From the NCBI RefSeq assembly GCF_001624705.1, contig NZ_JSEO01000014.1:62001-126000 (forward strand): a stretch of DNA of 64,000 nt, written 5' to 3'. This document shows positions 47,646 to 56,073 of the stretch, one piece after another (position 1 is the first letter of the stretch; the number at the start of each line of letters is the position of its first letter). The position numbers were made by a program, and so were the translations under genes. The stretch comes from Marinomonas sp. SBI8L. GTDB lineage: Bacteria; Pseudomonadota; Gammaproteobacteria; Pseudomonadales; Marinomonadaceae. The notes under the pieces were generated by a model. The model was given only the letters and a program-made list of their open reading frames with translations. It was not told the DNA's origin and made no database searches.

Positions 47646-48662
47646 TTAATCAGTGACTTCCCAAATCGCATCTAACAAGCGCTGAGTTTTAAACGCATTG
47701 TCGGCAAACTGATCTAACGCTGCCACATCCTGCTCTTTTACCAAGGCAACAAAGCGCTCTATCATAATCACATCAGCGGCTTTTTCTGCAGGCGTTTCAA
47801 TAAAGTTAAAATCCTTACGACTCGCCATATGAGTACGATGCGTAAAGCCAGTTTTTACATCTGCTTCTTGGAAAACAAAACTGTTATGCCAGTCCAAGAC
47901 AAAATCATCCATAGCGATCATGCCACTTGTTCCTATTAGGTTCAGGTCCATAATCCCCGTGCCTGAGGTATAACCAAAATCAAAGGTTGCGCTCTCACCA
48001 GAATCAAACCCTATCACCCCAGACATACGCTTTATTGCACCGGTTTCTTCATCACGTTCCGCCACAGATGCCGCTTTATTCAAACTCCCTTTTGGTTGTA
48101 GATATTCAACGACGGCTCGCATGGCATACCAACCCATATCACCAAGCGCCCCCATCGGCTCTAACTCTTGGTCGTAACGAATATCACCTTTATCTTCAAT
48201 TGGAAAATAGAAAGCAGAGTGCAAAGACTTAGGTTGGCCAACCATAGCTGGAATGGCTTCACGAATGGCTTCTGTACGAGGATGATGTACAAAGTGGGTT
48301 GCATCCATAAGCACCACACCCGCTGTTTTAGCGGCTTCTATCATGCGTTTAACAGCAGCATTTGCAGGTAATGGTTTTTCCACTAATACATGTTTACCCG
48401 CTGCAATCGCAGCAAAAACAATGGCTTCTTTTGTAGCCGTTGGTGTTGCCACATACACCACATCTAATTCAGGAATTTTAAGAAGGTTATCCACACCTTC
48501 TACCGCAATCGCCGTTTTGCGGTCAGAAACAAAAGATACCGCCTTAGATAAAGTACGGCTAGAAACAGCTAGCAGGCTTGCGCTTTCAACCGCCTCAATG
48601 GCATTAGCCACCACATTTGCAATATTGCCTGTTCCTATGACACCAAATTTAATATCGTCCAT
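47646..48662 (-). CDS. Gfo/Idh/MocA-family NAD(P)-dependent oxidoreductase
   Basis: A 338-residue protein with an N-terminal Rossmann fold (GVIGTGNIANVVANAIEA, about residues 7-24) and the EKP catalytic lysine in HVLVEKPLPANAA (about 91-103). The catalytic-site GDMGWYAMRAVVEYL segment (about 180-194) stands in place of the common GGGhhhDhG region. These enzymes oxidise sugars, inositol or related compounds. No sugar gene neighbour allows a substrate guess. It has a clear terminator downstream. Confidence 0.9.
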   Translation of the reverse strand: MDDIKFGVIGTGNIANVVANAIEAVESASLLAVSSRTLSKAVSFVSDRKTAIAVEGVDNLLKIPELDVVYVATPTATKEAIVFAAIAAGKHVLVEKPLPANAAVKRMIEAAKTAGVVLMDATHFVHHPRTEAIREAIPAMVGQPKSLHSAFYFPIEDKGDIRYDQELEPMGALGDMGWYAMRAVVEYLQPKGSLNKAASVAERDEETGAIKRMSGVIGFDSGESATFDFGYTSGTGIMDLNLIGTSGMIAMDDFVLDWHNSFVFQEADVKTGFTHRTHMASRKDFNFIETPAEKAADVIMIERFVALVKEQDVAALDQFADNAFKTQRLLDAIWEVTD

Positions 48663-48843
48663 TTTATCCCTTTCCTTTTTGGAGCTTTAAGGATCTCATC
48701 ATTAAGACCTAATTCGCCGTCCACTCTATAAAAACGCCAAGCAAGTTACTACTGAACAAGCCTCATAAAAAAGGCGCATTCATAGGAACAAAGAATCAAG
48801 ACAAGGTATCAGAAAGCAAAAGCAGGATAAAAAATAGAGGCAA

Positions 48844-48871
48844 GCCCCGTAAACACTCACTTATACGGGGC
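48844..48871. repeat. 8-bp inverted repeat downstream of rof
   Basis: GCCCCGTA pairs with TACGGGGC across AACACTCACTTA. It lies about 60 bases beyond the rof stop. On the minus strand it is followed by a T-containing stretch but no clean T-run. The rest of 48663-48931 shows nothing else clear. Confidence 0.45.
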
Positions 48872-48931
48872 ATAAATATTCATAAAAACTAATATGGAGA
48901 GAGGCTAAAATCCTCAAAAAAACTTATAAAA

Positions 48932-49177
48932 TTAAACAAAAGAAATCTCAGAAAAGTGAGGGTTAGGCTCACAAGCCGACATACTAACCACATTGTCTAA
49001 CACCACAAAGCGCTTTTCATCACCTTGTTTTAAACACAAACAAGATTGGCGCTCATCATTATAAGCTGTGTCTAATGCTTGCCCTTGAAGCACCTCACCT
49101 GTCGCTAAAACAAGCTCAACCCGATAGCGATAAACGCATACCAGTTCAATATAATCATGTTGATCGCAAGACATCAT
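48932..49177 (-). CDS. rof: Rho-binding antiterminator Rof-like protein
   Basis: About 81 residues from the ATG at 49177, with AAGGAG eight bases upstream. The frame could be extended to 49198 but that start has a worse site. The start SCDQHDYIELVCVYRYRVEL and the later strand KRFVVLDNVVSMS match the Rof (YaeO) fold, which binds Rho and blocks termination. It contains four cysteines early and mid-chain. Family assignment is by overall pattern and length; a related modified-Rof DUF cannot be excluded. It has no operon partner. Confidence 0.75.
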   Translation of the reverse strand: MMSCDQHDYIELVCVYRYRVELVLATGEVLQGQALDTAYNDERQSCLCLKQGDEKRFVVLDNVVSMSACEPNPHFSEISFV

Positions 49178-49251
49178 AGGGTTAGCTCCTTCATTCACTC
49201 TTTATTAATTAGGTATCCTTCGTTGCAAGCAGCTCGCATAAGTCGAACCTT

Positions 49252-50028
49252 CTAACAGGCTTTGCTCCCCTTAATCGAATATACAAGCGGGACTTGCTGG
49301 CCTTTAAATAGCATTTGATAGCCTTTACCCGCAACAAGTTCCAAGCCTTCAAAACAATTATAAGGGCTATAAGGAAATTCATTTAGTGACTCAATCTGAA
49401 TCCCAGCCTTAATAAGAGCATTCACAACCTCACTTAAAGGGTGAGGCCAAGTCATCATGATAGAGGTTTCACCATCGCAATTTTCGGTATAAGTACCCTC
49501 TTCTTCCACATCGGCATGGTGCTGTTCAAAGTAATTGTAACCAGAGAGCAGATCATTAAAGCTATGAAACTCTACCAGGTTAAACTGACCACCAGGCTTT
49601 AATGCCGCGCTGATTGTTTGCGCCCATTTATCCAGATCAGGCAACCAACACAGCACACCATAAGAGGTAAAAACATGATCAAACTGAATTTGGTTTTCTT
49701 CACCAAAGGTATAAATATCTTGTGCAATAAAATGCGCCTCTTGCCCTATGGTTTCTGCAAGTTGTCTTGCCTGAGTAATGGCTTCAGTCGAAAGGTCAAC
49801 ACCTGTTACCTTAGCTCCCATTCGCGCCCAAGATAAAGTGTCTTGGCCAAAATGGCATTGTAGGTGCAAAAGGCTTTTGCCCTTTACCTCGCCCACCTCA
49901 GCCAATTCAATTTCATTAAGAGACGATTTACCCTCAACAAAGGCTTCTACGTCATAAAATTTCGAGCCCACATGCACTTTAGCGCGCTTATCCCAAGCGG
50001 CTTTATTTACTTCGATATAATCCACCAA
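49252..50028 (-). CDS. Class I SAM-dependent methyltransferase
   Basis: A 258-residue methyltransferase. The glycine-like motif I appears as LLHLQCHFGQDTLSWARMGAKVTGVDLS-type (positions about 53-80, with acidic Asp at the end), and the next motif has FDHVFTSYGVLCWLPDL. The NLVEFHSF segment is typical of the UbiE/Methyltransf_11 group. The substrate is unknown; there is no biosynthetic neighbour. A 54-base gap separates it from rof, downstream. Confidence 0.85.
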   Translation of the reverse strand: MVDYIEVNKAAWDKRAKVHVGSKFYDVEAFVEGKSSLNEIELAEVGEVKGKSLLHLQCHFGQDTLSWARMGAKVTGVDLSTEAITQARQLAETIGQEAHFIAQDIYTFGEENQIQFDHVFTSYGVLCWLPDLDKWAQTISAALKPGGQFNLVEFHSFNDLLSGYNYFEQHHADVEEEGTYTENCDGETSIMMTWPHPLSEVVNALIKAGIQIESLNEFPYSPYNCFEGLELVAGKGYQMLFKGQQVPLVYSIKGSKAC

Positions 50029-50119
50029 TTTCGTCCTTTATGCTTTTTCTAACCCATTATTAAGGAACCTAGTTAACCAACTCTCTCACCAGATGTATTC
50101 ACCACTTAATGTGAAAAAA

Positions 50120-50674
50120 CTAATGCGTTTTTAAAGCCATGCTGATTTCAGACACAGATACGTCATCAATACGATATTTATCTTCAACCTCACCTAAAAT
50201 CTGAAATCCAGCATGCAAATAAAGCCGTTTCGCCGCCTCATTATTCGACAACACATTTAGATCTAACCAACTGATCTGCGCCTGATCACGACAATAGGCA
50301 ATACAGTGTTCAATCAAAATACGGCCCAAACCCTGTCGTCGATAATGGCTATCAACGCCCATTCCTAACAGTACCCTATGCTGGCAATACTCATCCTCAT
50401 AAGGGCGAATATCCACATGCCCCATAATTGCACCAGTGTCATTCTTCATTAGCCATAACAAGCGCCAACCGGGCTCACCTACAAGCGTCGCAACACCTTG
50501 CATAAACCTTTGTCTGGTTGGCACACTAACTATCGAATCATCACGGGATACAGGCTGAAACAAAGGCGAACCTCCGCACCCGTTCTCTGCTAATTGCAGA
50601 GTCAGATAAGTAAAAAAGTCCGGCATATCAGGCTTAGTCGCAACGTCTATCTTCATGGTTAAAACGCTTTTCAT
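50120..50674 (-). CDS. GNAT-family N-acetyltransferase
   Basis: A 184-residue acetyltransferase if started at 50674; an in-frame ATG at 50656 would give 178 residues and neither start has a strong ribosome site. The acetyl-CoA loop is HYRRQGLGRILIEHCIAYCR (about residues 113-132). The later LDLNVLSNNEAAKRLYLHAGF (about 137-157) is typical of RimI-like GNATs acting on amino groups. The substrate cannot be inferred. It lies 91 bases upstream of the methyltransferase gene. Confidence 0.87.
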   Translation of the reverse strand: MKSVLTMKIDVATKPDMPDFFTYLTLQLAENGCGGSPLFQPVSRDDSIVSVPTRQRFMQGVATLVGEPGWRLLWLMKNDTGAIMGHVDIRPYEDEYCQHRVLLGMGVDSHYRRQGLGRILIEHCIAYCRDQAQISWLDLNVLSNNEAAKRLYLHAGFQILGEVEDKYRIDDVSVSEISMALKTH

Positions 50675-50718
50675 CCTTATTAAGCTTGTTTCATTTTTTG
50701 AGCACCTTCGCCTCTTAC

Positions 50719-51276
50719 TCAGTCGGCTAACTCAGGCTCTTTTGCATAAAAGGCTTTGTAAGCCTTCACACCTGTATCCGTTAAATAATGCTGAATATTC
50801 TCAAACAGGTCATATAACTCAGCCCCATACTTGGCCACAAAGGCTTCGCTCGTTAATAAAAGCTCTAGCTCATTTGCCAGTGTTAGCTCGCAAAAAGCGC
50901 TAGCCTGTTCATCATCTAAGATAAAACATTCACCCGTAAACCTGTTCTTAAACGCCATAGGGGCTTTGCCCACGCTTCGTTCAAACACATAATCCCTATC
51001 GCAGCTGCAATAGAGATAAACCAAGGCCTCAGCCTCTTTCCCTATGACTTCTGCTATCTTGGCTCTTTGGGATAAAGAAACCATGGTTTCATCAAAACCA
51101 ACCGTGCCATACGCCGCATGAAAAAGCCCAGCATCACACACATAATCTGCGGCACCCCACGCCTTTAACATGTTGAAGGTACCTGTTAAATGCGAAATCA
51201 AAGAACCATTTAGATGATCAAACTCACCAGCACCTAACGCCTCAAGCGCCTTAAACCTCACATCGTTCGTATCCAT
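50719..51276 (-). CDS. DUF6817-like HD-type protein
   Basis: A 185-residue protein. It carries the pattern HLNGSLISHLTGTFNMLKAW and CDAGLFHAAYGT (about residues 21-70), with conserved His residues as in metal-dependent HD-like domains of the DUF6817 type. A FHAAYG motif with YRTxxF-like spacing is usual in that group. Function is unknown. It has an acidic C-terminus. It is the last gene of a minus-strand run and lies divergent to the toxin island, about 200 bases away. Confidence 0.72.
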   Translation of the reverse strand: MDTNDVRFKALEALGAGEFDHLNGSLISHLTGTFNMLKAWGAADYVCDAGLFHAAYGTVGFDETMVSLSQRAKIAEVIGKEAEALVYLYCSCDRDYVFERSVGKAPMAFKNRFTGECFILDDEQASAFCELTLANELELLLTSEAFVAKYGAELYDLFENIQHYLTDTGVKAYKAFYAKEPELAD

Positions 51277-51475
51277 ACATCAATCTCCTTATATATGTTT
51301 AATTACAGCCTTGAGCGAAAAACAGCCCTTAGCCTAAAAAGCAGGCCTGAGCCTAAAAACAGCCCAAAGAAAAAAGCTAAATCAAATAAAACTATCCAAT
51401 GCATGAGTTTATCTATAGCAACAGTAAATGCTAATATACGGCCCATCAATAATATAGCTAGTTTAAAAAATCAAA

Positions 51476-51748
51476 ATGCCACTCTCAATTCCCTTAACAC
51501 AAACACAAAGAGTTTTTCTAGGCCGTCTCAATAGTGGGTACACACTTACTAAAGATGCAAACAACAAATATTGTTTTGCACATAAAGACAGACCAGAAGA
51601 AAAAAAGAAAATCGTCTACTACGAAAAGACCGTCGCCGCCCTCATTAAAAAAGGTCTACTCAGCGAAAACCTAGAACTGACAGACCTTTACCATGAGAAA
51701 ATGGCAAAGCTGTATATTTGGAAAAGCGATAGACCAAAAGAAGATTAG
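51476..51748 (+). CDS. Small protein at the left edge of the toxin island
   Basis: A 90-residue basic protein with a compact alpha/beta look: TQTQRVFLGRLNSGYTLT, then an aromatic strand NKYCFAH, then a helix-rich part with YYEKTVAALIKKGLL resembling a winged-helix segment. No family recognised. The ribosome site is weak. It lies 106 bases before the toxin gene on the same strand. A decayed second copy of its 3' two-thirds lies at 56896-57050, at the other end of the island. Confidence 0.6.
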   Translation: MPLSIPLTQTQRVFLGRLNSGYTLTKDANNKYCFAHKDRPEEKKKIVYYEKTVAALIKKGLLSENLELTDLYHEKMAKLYIWKSDRPKED

Positions 51749-51854
51749 ACTCTCAAAAAATGAGAATTAATACGAAAGCCTTACAAAACTCTCATTAACA
51801 TCTTGTCCTTATTAGGGTTTAATCCGCCTTTTTAATCGCAAGGATGCGGCCAAG

Positions 51855-54179
51855 ATGTACCATAGAATTGCCCCAACGGAATCCGTGCTTCTTAATGAAG
51901 CCACTCAAATCGAAGCCGACTTCTCTTCTTTCAACGAAGAGAATTGGCAAGCTATCACCCCCACAAATCTTTCCCCAGAACAGGTAAAACAAAAACTAAC
52001 AGATGGTGAAGTCGTCGCCTTAGCGGACACTCCAAATGTACCGCTTTTTTGCTTTATAAAAGGGGACATTGAAGTCAATCCTCTGGCAATTTCCCAAGCA
52101 AACCAAGACCTCATCAGACGTCTTAATGCTAGGTTCGACGCCAAAGGCAGTGGCGCCTCTTTTAGCGCTCAATCAGCACAATCAAATGGTAACTTACATC
52201 CTCCCGCCCCCATGGAAGAAAAGGCCCCAGAACCTATTGTTAAAGACCCAGAGCCAGAAGTCAGCAAACCTAAAATTCCAGCGTCTTTTGGTCAGCCACC
52301 TGCTCCTATCATTTTAGAAGTGGTTTATGACGATAAAGAAAAAACGCCTGTTGGTGATGTCCCCTACAAACTTGTCTTTGATGATCCTAAACAAACCGTA
52401 TTAACAGGTTCGCTTAATCCTATGGGTTGGGCGTGTGTGGAAGACTGCCCAAACGCCAAAGCCAGCATAAGTTTTGGAGAAGCCGTCGATAACCAAGCAG
52501 AGCTGGATAGCCTTTATGCCGAATTAGAGACTGCACTTGATAATACCATTAACAAAGTCGCTGATTACACGCTAGAGAAATTAAACGACATCGAAATCAG
52601 TGCAATCACAGAGACCTCAAATCAACAACTAAATGATTACCTTGCTGAGCTTAGCAACACACTTGAGGATGTGGATATGCTCAGCTTTTACGGCAATACG
52701 ATAGATAAAGCCAAAAACGCAGCAAGTGATGTCACTGACGCCCTTAAAGAGTTTCTCCCTCAAGATACAGCAGACTTAGACGAAACGGCCCTCAGTCCAA
52801 TTCAAGACGCCCTTTGCACTGCGGTTATCGATGGTGACATTGATGCACTGGAGTCAGCATTAGCTGGTTGGAAGCCTAGGGATGAGATCAGGCTGAAAGC
52901 AGAATCAAAAGCCATGGAAAAACAGATTCTCATCATTAACGATCAACAAAGCCGCAATATACTCACAACCAGTTGCCAGCGCTTTGTTAAGGCCATGACA
53001 CCCGAAAAGCTTATCGACTTAGCTGTATATCTCTCTGTTAAAACCACCGAAGACGCCAGCCTCAATAGCGTCTCAAACCTAATGGGAATACTCTCAGGTA
53101 AAATCAGCCTAGCCATTACCCGCCAAGTGCTATTGTCCGCAACCACAGACACTAAAACTGAATGGTATAAAGACATTTCTCAAGCCCTTAGCAACTTGGT
53201 TAAACCACTGAAAACCCTCAGACCTTTTGATGCTGAATATAGCCATAAAAAAGTCATCGAGATCCCCTTAGCTAAAGCCGACATCCAACCATCGGACTGG
53301 GCTAAAAAGACAGAAAATGAAAAGATAAAAACCATCACAGACAAACCTGATGACAGCATCCTAGATGATGAAATGGACAAAAAATGGCTGATCGTACCAA
53401 AGGGACAATTGACCTTTGATGTGGAAGGGAATGACAACGACTCAAGTGTAAGTTTTAGTCGAACTGTCCACCTTCCTGTTCGAGGTAAAGCATCCACCTC
53501 AGAAGTAGTTGCTGGTGCATCAGGTATTACCATAGGTAGAGGCTTAGATGTCGGTTCTAGGTCGACTAAAGAGGTCCAAGGCTATTTTGATAAAGTAGCT
53601 GAACATTGTAGACCTGTTGCACCTGAACTTATCACGTTTTTGAAAGACTCAGTGGGGATGAAGGGAGCCAGTAATAAAACAGGCGAAAAATTAGAAGGCG
53701 ATGCTAAAACTGCCCATATTCAAAAAGCACAAGAAAACGATAAGGCGCTAATTAAGTACGTTAAAGACTTTAAAGACAGCATTAAAGATAAGTCTAAAAT
53801 CACCCTGACCCGTAAGCAGCAGTATTATCTTTTCCTTGCTATTTATGATTATTATGAAGGTGAAGCTAAACGTTTAAGTACCAAACCAGACGTTTGTAGA
53901 GACTACCTAAATGATAACAAGATCGACTGGGATGCTCTGCCTCAGAACGTAAAAGATGTGTTAGTCGATTTAACTTACCGAGGCGATTACACAGGGACTA
54001 AAGATGCAAGAGGTAATTCCAGAAAAGTTATAGTACCTGCTGTATACAAAGACCAAAAAGATGATCTTAAAGGGGAAAAATCTGGATTTAGCAAAGTTAT
54101 GAAAAACGAAGACTTTTGGACATCAACCTTTGGAGTAGATGGCAATAGGTATACAAAACGAATGGAGTATTTAAAATGA
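51855..54179 (+). CDS. Polymorphic toxin/effector with pesticin-like muramidase domain
   Basis: A 774-residue protein. Residues about 1-110 are a unique head; 115-150 are Pro/Glu-rich linker; 152-208 resemble a transthyretin-like beta-domain found in type VI secretion tip proteins and effectors (EVVYDDKEKTPVGDVPYKLV); 210-450 are helical; 510-774 are a pesticin/T4-lysozyme-like domain. Its motif FDVEGNDNDSSVSFSR supplies the candidate catalytic Glu524, and SGITIGRGLDVGSRS the Thr559/Asp565 residues. It would cut peptidoglycan. No signal peptide is visible, so a contact-dependent or T6SS route is inferred, but no T6SS genes are in the window. The stop overlaps the immunity gene by 4 bases. Confidence 0.8.
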   Translation: MYHRIAPTESVLLNEATQIEADFSSFNEENWQAITPTNLSPEQVKQKLTDGEVVALADTPNVPLFCFIKGDIEVNPLAISQANQDLIRRLNARFDAKGSGASFSAQSAQSNGNLHPPAPMEEKAPEPIVKDPEPEVSKPKIPASFGQPPAPIILEVVYDDKEKTPVGDVPYKLVFDDPKQTVLTGSLNPMGWACVEDCPNAKASISFGEAVDNQAELDSLYAELETALDNTINKVADYTLEKLNDIEISAITETSNQQLNDYLAELSNTLEDVDMLSFYGNTIDKAKNAASDVTDALKEFLPQDTADLDETALSPIQDALCTAVIDGDIDALESALAGWKPRDEIRLKAESKAMEKQILIINDQQSRNILTTSCQRFVKAMTPEKLIDLAVYLSVKTTEDASLNSVSNLMGILSGKISLAITRQVLLSATTDTKTEWYKDISQALSNLVKPLKTLRPFDAEYSHKKVIEIPLAKADIQPSDWAKKTENEKIKTITDKPDDSILDDEMDKKWLIVPKGQLTFDVEGNDNDSSVSFSRTVHLPVRGKASTSEVVAGASGITIGRGLDVGSRSTKEVQGYFDKVAEHCRPVAPELITFLKDSVGMKGASNKTGEKLEGDAKTAHIQKAQENDKALIKYVKDFKDSIKDKSKITLTRKQQYYLFLAIYDYYEGEAKRLSTKPDVCRDYLNDNKIDWDALPQNVKDVLVDLTYRGDYTGTKDARGNSRKVIVPAVYKDQKDDLKGEKSGFSKVMKNEDFWTSTFGVDGNRYTKRMEYLK

Positions 54180-54550
54180 GGTTTTTTGTATTAATTTTAG
54201 CTTTATTAATACCTTTCTATGCAGTAGCAATAGAAATTAAAGACGTTAGATTTTACCAAACAGATAATATTGTGCCAAATGGAAGAACTCCTCACTACTC
54301 AGTATATATAAAGAATGACAATCCTTGTATTTTCGTTGATGACCTAAGAAAAAATCGAACTACTGAGTATTGTGATATTGAAGGAACTGATTATAACTTT
54401 AAAAATGACTTTCCAAGTATTTATCCCATTAATCTAAGGCTTTCGGGGGCATCATTATATTTTATTGTTGCAGCACCTTGGGACGAGCAAAAGTGTGAGA
54501 TTTTCTTTCCCGAGAACAGCATTACTTGTGAATCCACAGGAAGAAACTAA
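54176..54550 (+). CDS. Putative periplasmic immunity protein 1
   Basis: A 124-residue secreted protein: signal peptide RFFVLILALLIPFYAVA with cleavage near residue 19. The mature chain is mostly strands with four conserved cysteines (PCIFV, EYCDI, KCEIF, ITCES), fitting two disulphides in the periplasm. Its ATG overlaps the toxin stop (ATGA), typical of toxin-immunity pairs. A periplasmic location is right for blocking a peptidoglycan hydrolase. It is a clear paralogue of the 123-residue protein at 55065-55436. Immunity function is inferred from context. Confidence 0.75.
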   Translation: MRFFVLILALLIPFYAVAIEIKDVRFYQTDNIVPNGRTPHYSVYIKNDNPCIFVDDLRKNRTTEYCDIEGTDYNFKNDFPSIYPINLRLSGASLYFIVAAPWDEQKCEIFFPENSITCESTGRN

Positions 54551-54680
54551 ACACTCTCATTGTTTGAAGCATTGAAGGAATACATGCGAACTTCGTCTAG
54601 TGTAAACCAGCCCAACCTTTTATAAAAAGTTTGGGCTTTATGACTTCCTTGAGACTTAAGTGTGATGCAAAAGTCCCCAA
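54547..54680 (-). pseudogene. Antisense remnant of a GNAT acetyltransferase gene, copy 1
   Basis: On the minus strand this stretch encodes an intact GNAT C-terminus: ITLKSQGSHKAQTFYKRLGW followed by FTLDEVRMYSFNASNNESV and a TAG that overlaps the immunity gene stop. The block SQGSHKAQxFYxRLGW is a textbook GNAT motif B/C-terminal segment. The rest of the enzyme is missing; the toxin-like sequence takes over at about 54684. It is the upstream piece of the ORF that begins at 54640 in the other direction. Confidence 0.7.
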
Positions 54681-55068
54681 GGCAGAACAAGAAATAACCC
54701 GTAAGATGCAGCACCACATTTTTAATCTAGTCTATGCAACCTACGTCGATGACGCCAAAAGACTGACCACCAAACCAGATGTTTGTAGAGATTATCTAAA
54801 TGATAACAAGATTGATTGGGATGCTTTGCCTCAAAAAGTAAAAGATGTGTTAGTCGATTTAACTTACAGAGGTGATTACACAGGCACTAAAGATAAGAGA
54901 GGTAATACTCGAAAAGTCATAGTCCCTGCGGTGTATAGAGATCAGATTAATAACCTAAGAGATGATAAATCAGAATTTTATGTTGTTCTAAAAAATGAAA
55001 AACTTTGGAAAATAGATTTTCAAGTAGATGGAAATCGATTTACTAAAAGACAGGAGATTTTTGAATGA
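54640..55068 (+). pseudogene. Orphan C-terminal toxin piece (cassette 2)
   Basis: About 142 residues from the ATG at 54640 (a TTG at 54631 is also in frame). From about residue 20 it matches the last 130 residues of the upstream toxin: the block KPDVCRDYLNDNKIDWDALP and VKDVLVDLTYRGDYTGTKD are near identical, then the last 35 residues diverge. It lacks the catalytic Glu and Thr/Asp motifs and any export head, so it should be inert alone. The first 15-20 residues come from GNAT antisense sequence. It overlaps its immunity gene by 4 bases. It may act as a donor cassette for recombination. Confidence 0.75.
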
Positions 55069-55436
55069 AAGCAGTTTTAGTCATATCACTTTTAATTATG
55101 TCACTAACATCAGTAGCTAATGAAATAACACAGTATAAGTACTATCAAACAGACAATATTGTTCCAAACGGAAGAGAACCTCATTATGCTGTCTACATTA
55201 TCAATAAAGAGCCTTGTATCTTTGTAAAAGATTTTAGAGAAGACGAAGTTGAAGAGTATTGTAAGCTTGATGATAGTGAACTCGATTTAAAAATAAATTC
55301 CCCTACTATATACCCTATTGACCTTAGATTATCCTCTAAAACTCTTTATTTTACTGTTGCAGCTCCTTGGAATGAACAGAAATGTGAGATTTTTTTCCCG
55401 AGAAAAAGCATCACGTGTGAATCAACAGGAAGATAA
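55065..55436 (+). CDS. Putative periplasmic immunity protein 2
   Basis: A 123-residue secreted paralogue of the gene at 54176, with signal peptide (VLVISLLIMSLTSVANE) and the same four cysteines. The YYQTDNIVPNGREPHYAVYI block and AAPWNEQKCEIFFP end are nearly shared, while the mid-part differs (acidic EDEVEEYCKLDD against KNRTTEYCDIEG). This differing part fits a specificity surface against the diverged toxin tail. It is coupled to the toxin piece by ATGA. It is kept intact although its toxin partner is incomplete. Confidence 0.72.
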   Translation: MKAVLVISLLIMSLTSVANEITQYKYYQTDNIVPNGREPHYAVYIINKEPCIFVKDFREDEVEEYCKLDDSELDLKINSPTIYPIDLRLSSKTLYFTVAAPWNEQKCEIFFPRKSITCESTGR

Positions 55437-55437
55437 A

Positions 55438-55533
55438 CTAAACACTCTCATTATTTGAAGAATTAAAGGAATACATGCGGATTTCGTCTCGTGCAAACCA
55501 GCCCAACTTTTCATAAAAAGCTTGGGCTTTTTT
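55438..55533 (-). pseudogene. Antisense remnant of a GNAT acetyltransferase gene, copy 2
   Basis: The minus strand encodes KKAQAFYEKLGWFARDEIRM and YSFNSSNNESV followed by TAG. It is the shorter, diverged twin of the remnant at 54547-54680; identity fades beyond the KAQ residues. It starts right after the second immunity gene, so each immunity gene carries the same tail. Confidence 0.68.
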
Positions 55534-55534
55534 T
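55500..55534 (+). terminator. Terminator within the second GNAT remnant
   Basis: AGCCCAA pairs with TTGGGCT and is followed by seven T. The same stem at 54609-54637 is followed by only three T. The remnant copy after immunity 2 thus makes a better transcription stop. Confidence 0.7.
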
Positions 55535-55592
55535 CTAAATGAGAGACGCAATAAAAGCATCATCGAGCACATAATAGCTAAAGTGTATCAAC

Positions 55593-55940
55593 ATGGCTTT
55601 GAGTAAGTTTGAAATTAAACAATGTGAACAACTTATCAACCGCTTTCTCGAAGAAAACCGCCCATCAGCGCACATAAAAAATGAAGTCGACATAAGCTGT
55701 AAACTCAACAATCAGACTGTCGAAGTACTCGAACTTCGCCCTCACTTTAAAGATAAAGACATCATCATAGAGCAGCCAATCGCGAAGGCGACTTACATAA
55801 AGAGCAAAAAGATTTGGCACATCTACTGGCAAGGCAGCAACTTAACATGGAGACGTTACGAGCCTTGCCCAAAGGTTTCATTATTAGAAGATTTTTTCAC
55901 CCTCATAAAAGAAGACAAACACGCCTGCTTTTTTGGTTAA
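55593..55940 (+). CDS. DUF3024 family protein
   Basis: A 115-residue soluble protein. The pattern ELRPHFKDK, PIAKATYIKSKKIWHIYWQG and NLTWRRYEPCPKVSLLEDFF (about residues 48-100) is characteristic of DUF3024, a family of unknown function often in accessory regions. It starts about 60 bases after the terminator of the second toxin unit and is the first of two genes with no clear toxin relation inside the duplicated borders. Confidence 0.78.
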   Translation: MALSKFEIKQCEQLINRFLEENRPSAHIKNEVDISCKLNNQTVEVLELRPHFKDKDIIIEQPIAKATYIKSKKIWHIYWQGSNLTWRRYEPCPKVSLLEDFFTLIKEDKHACFFG

Positions 55941-56073
55941 AAATCGATTCAGATTAAAGCCTATCAAGCAAATAGATTAAATTGAAGCAAGTCGCTTCAT
56001 AGCTTACAGCTAAAACAAAATATGCCACACTGCACCACATATTATTACAGCTTTTATATTTAGGATACTTAAC

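Noticed and set aside
51295-51534. 79-codon open frame overlapping the small border gene
   Set aside because: Low-complexity Lys/Ser/Asn-rich translation, overlaps the better-supported gene at 51476, and no ribosome site.
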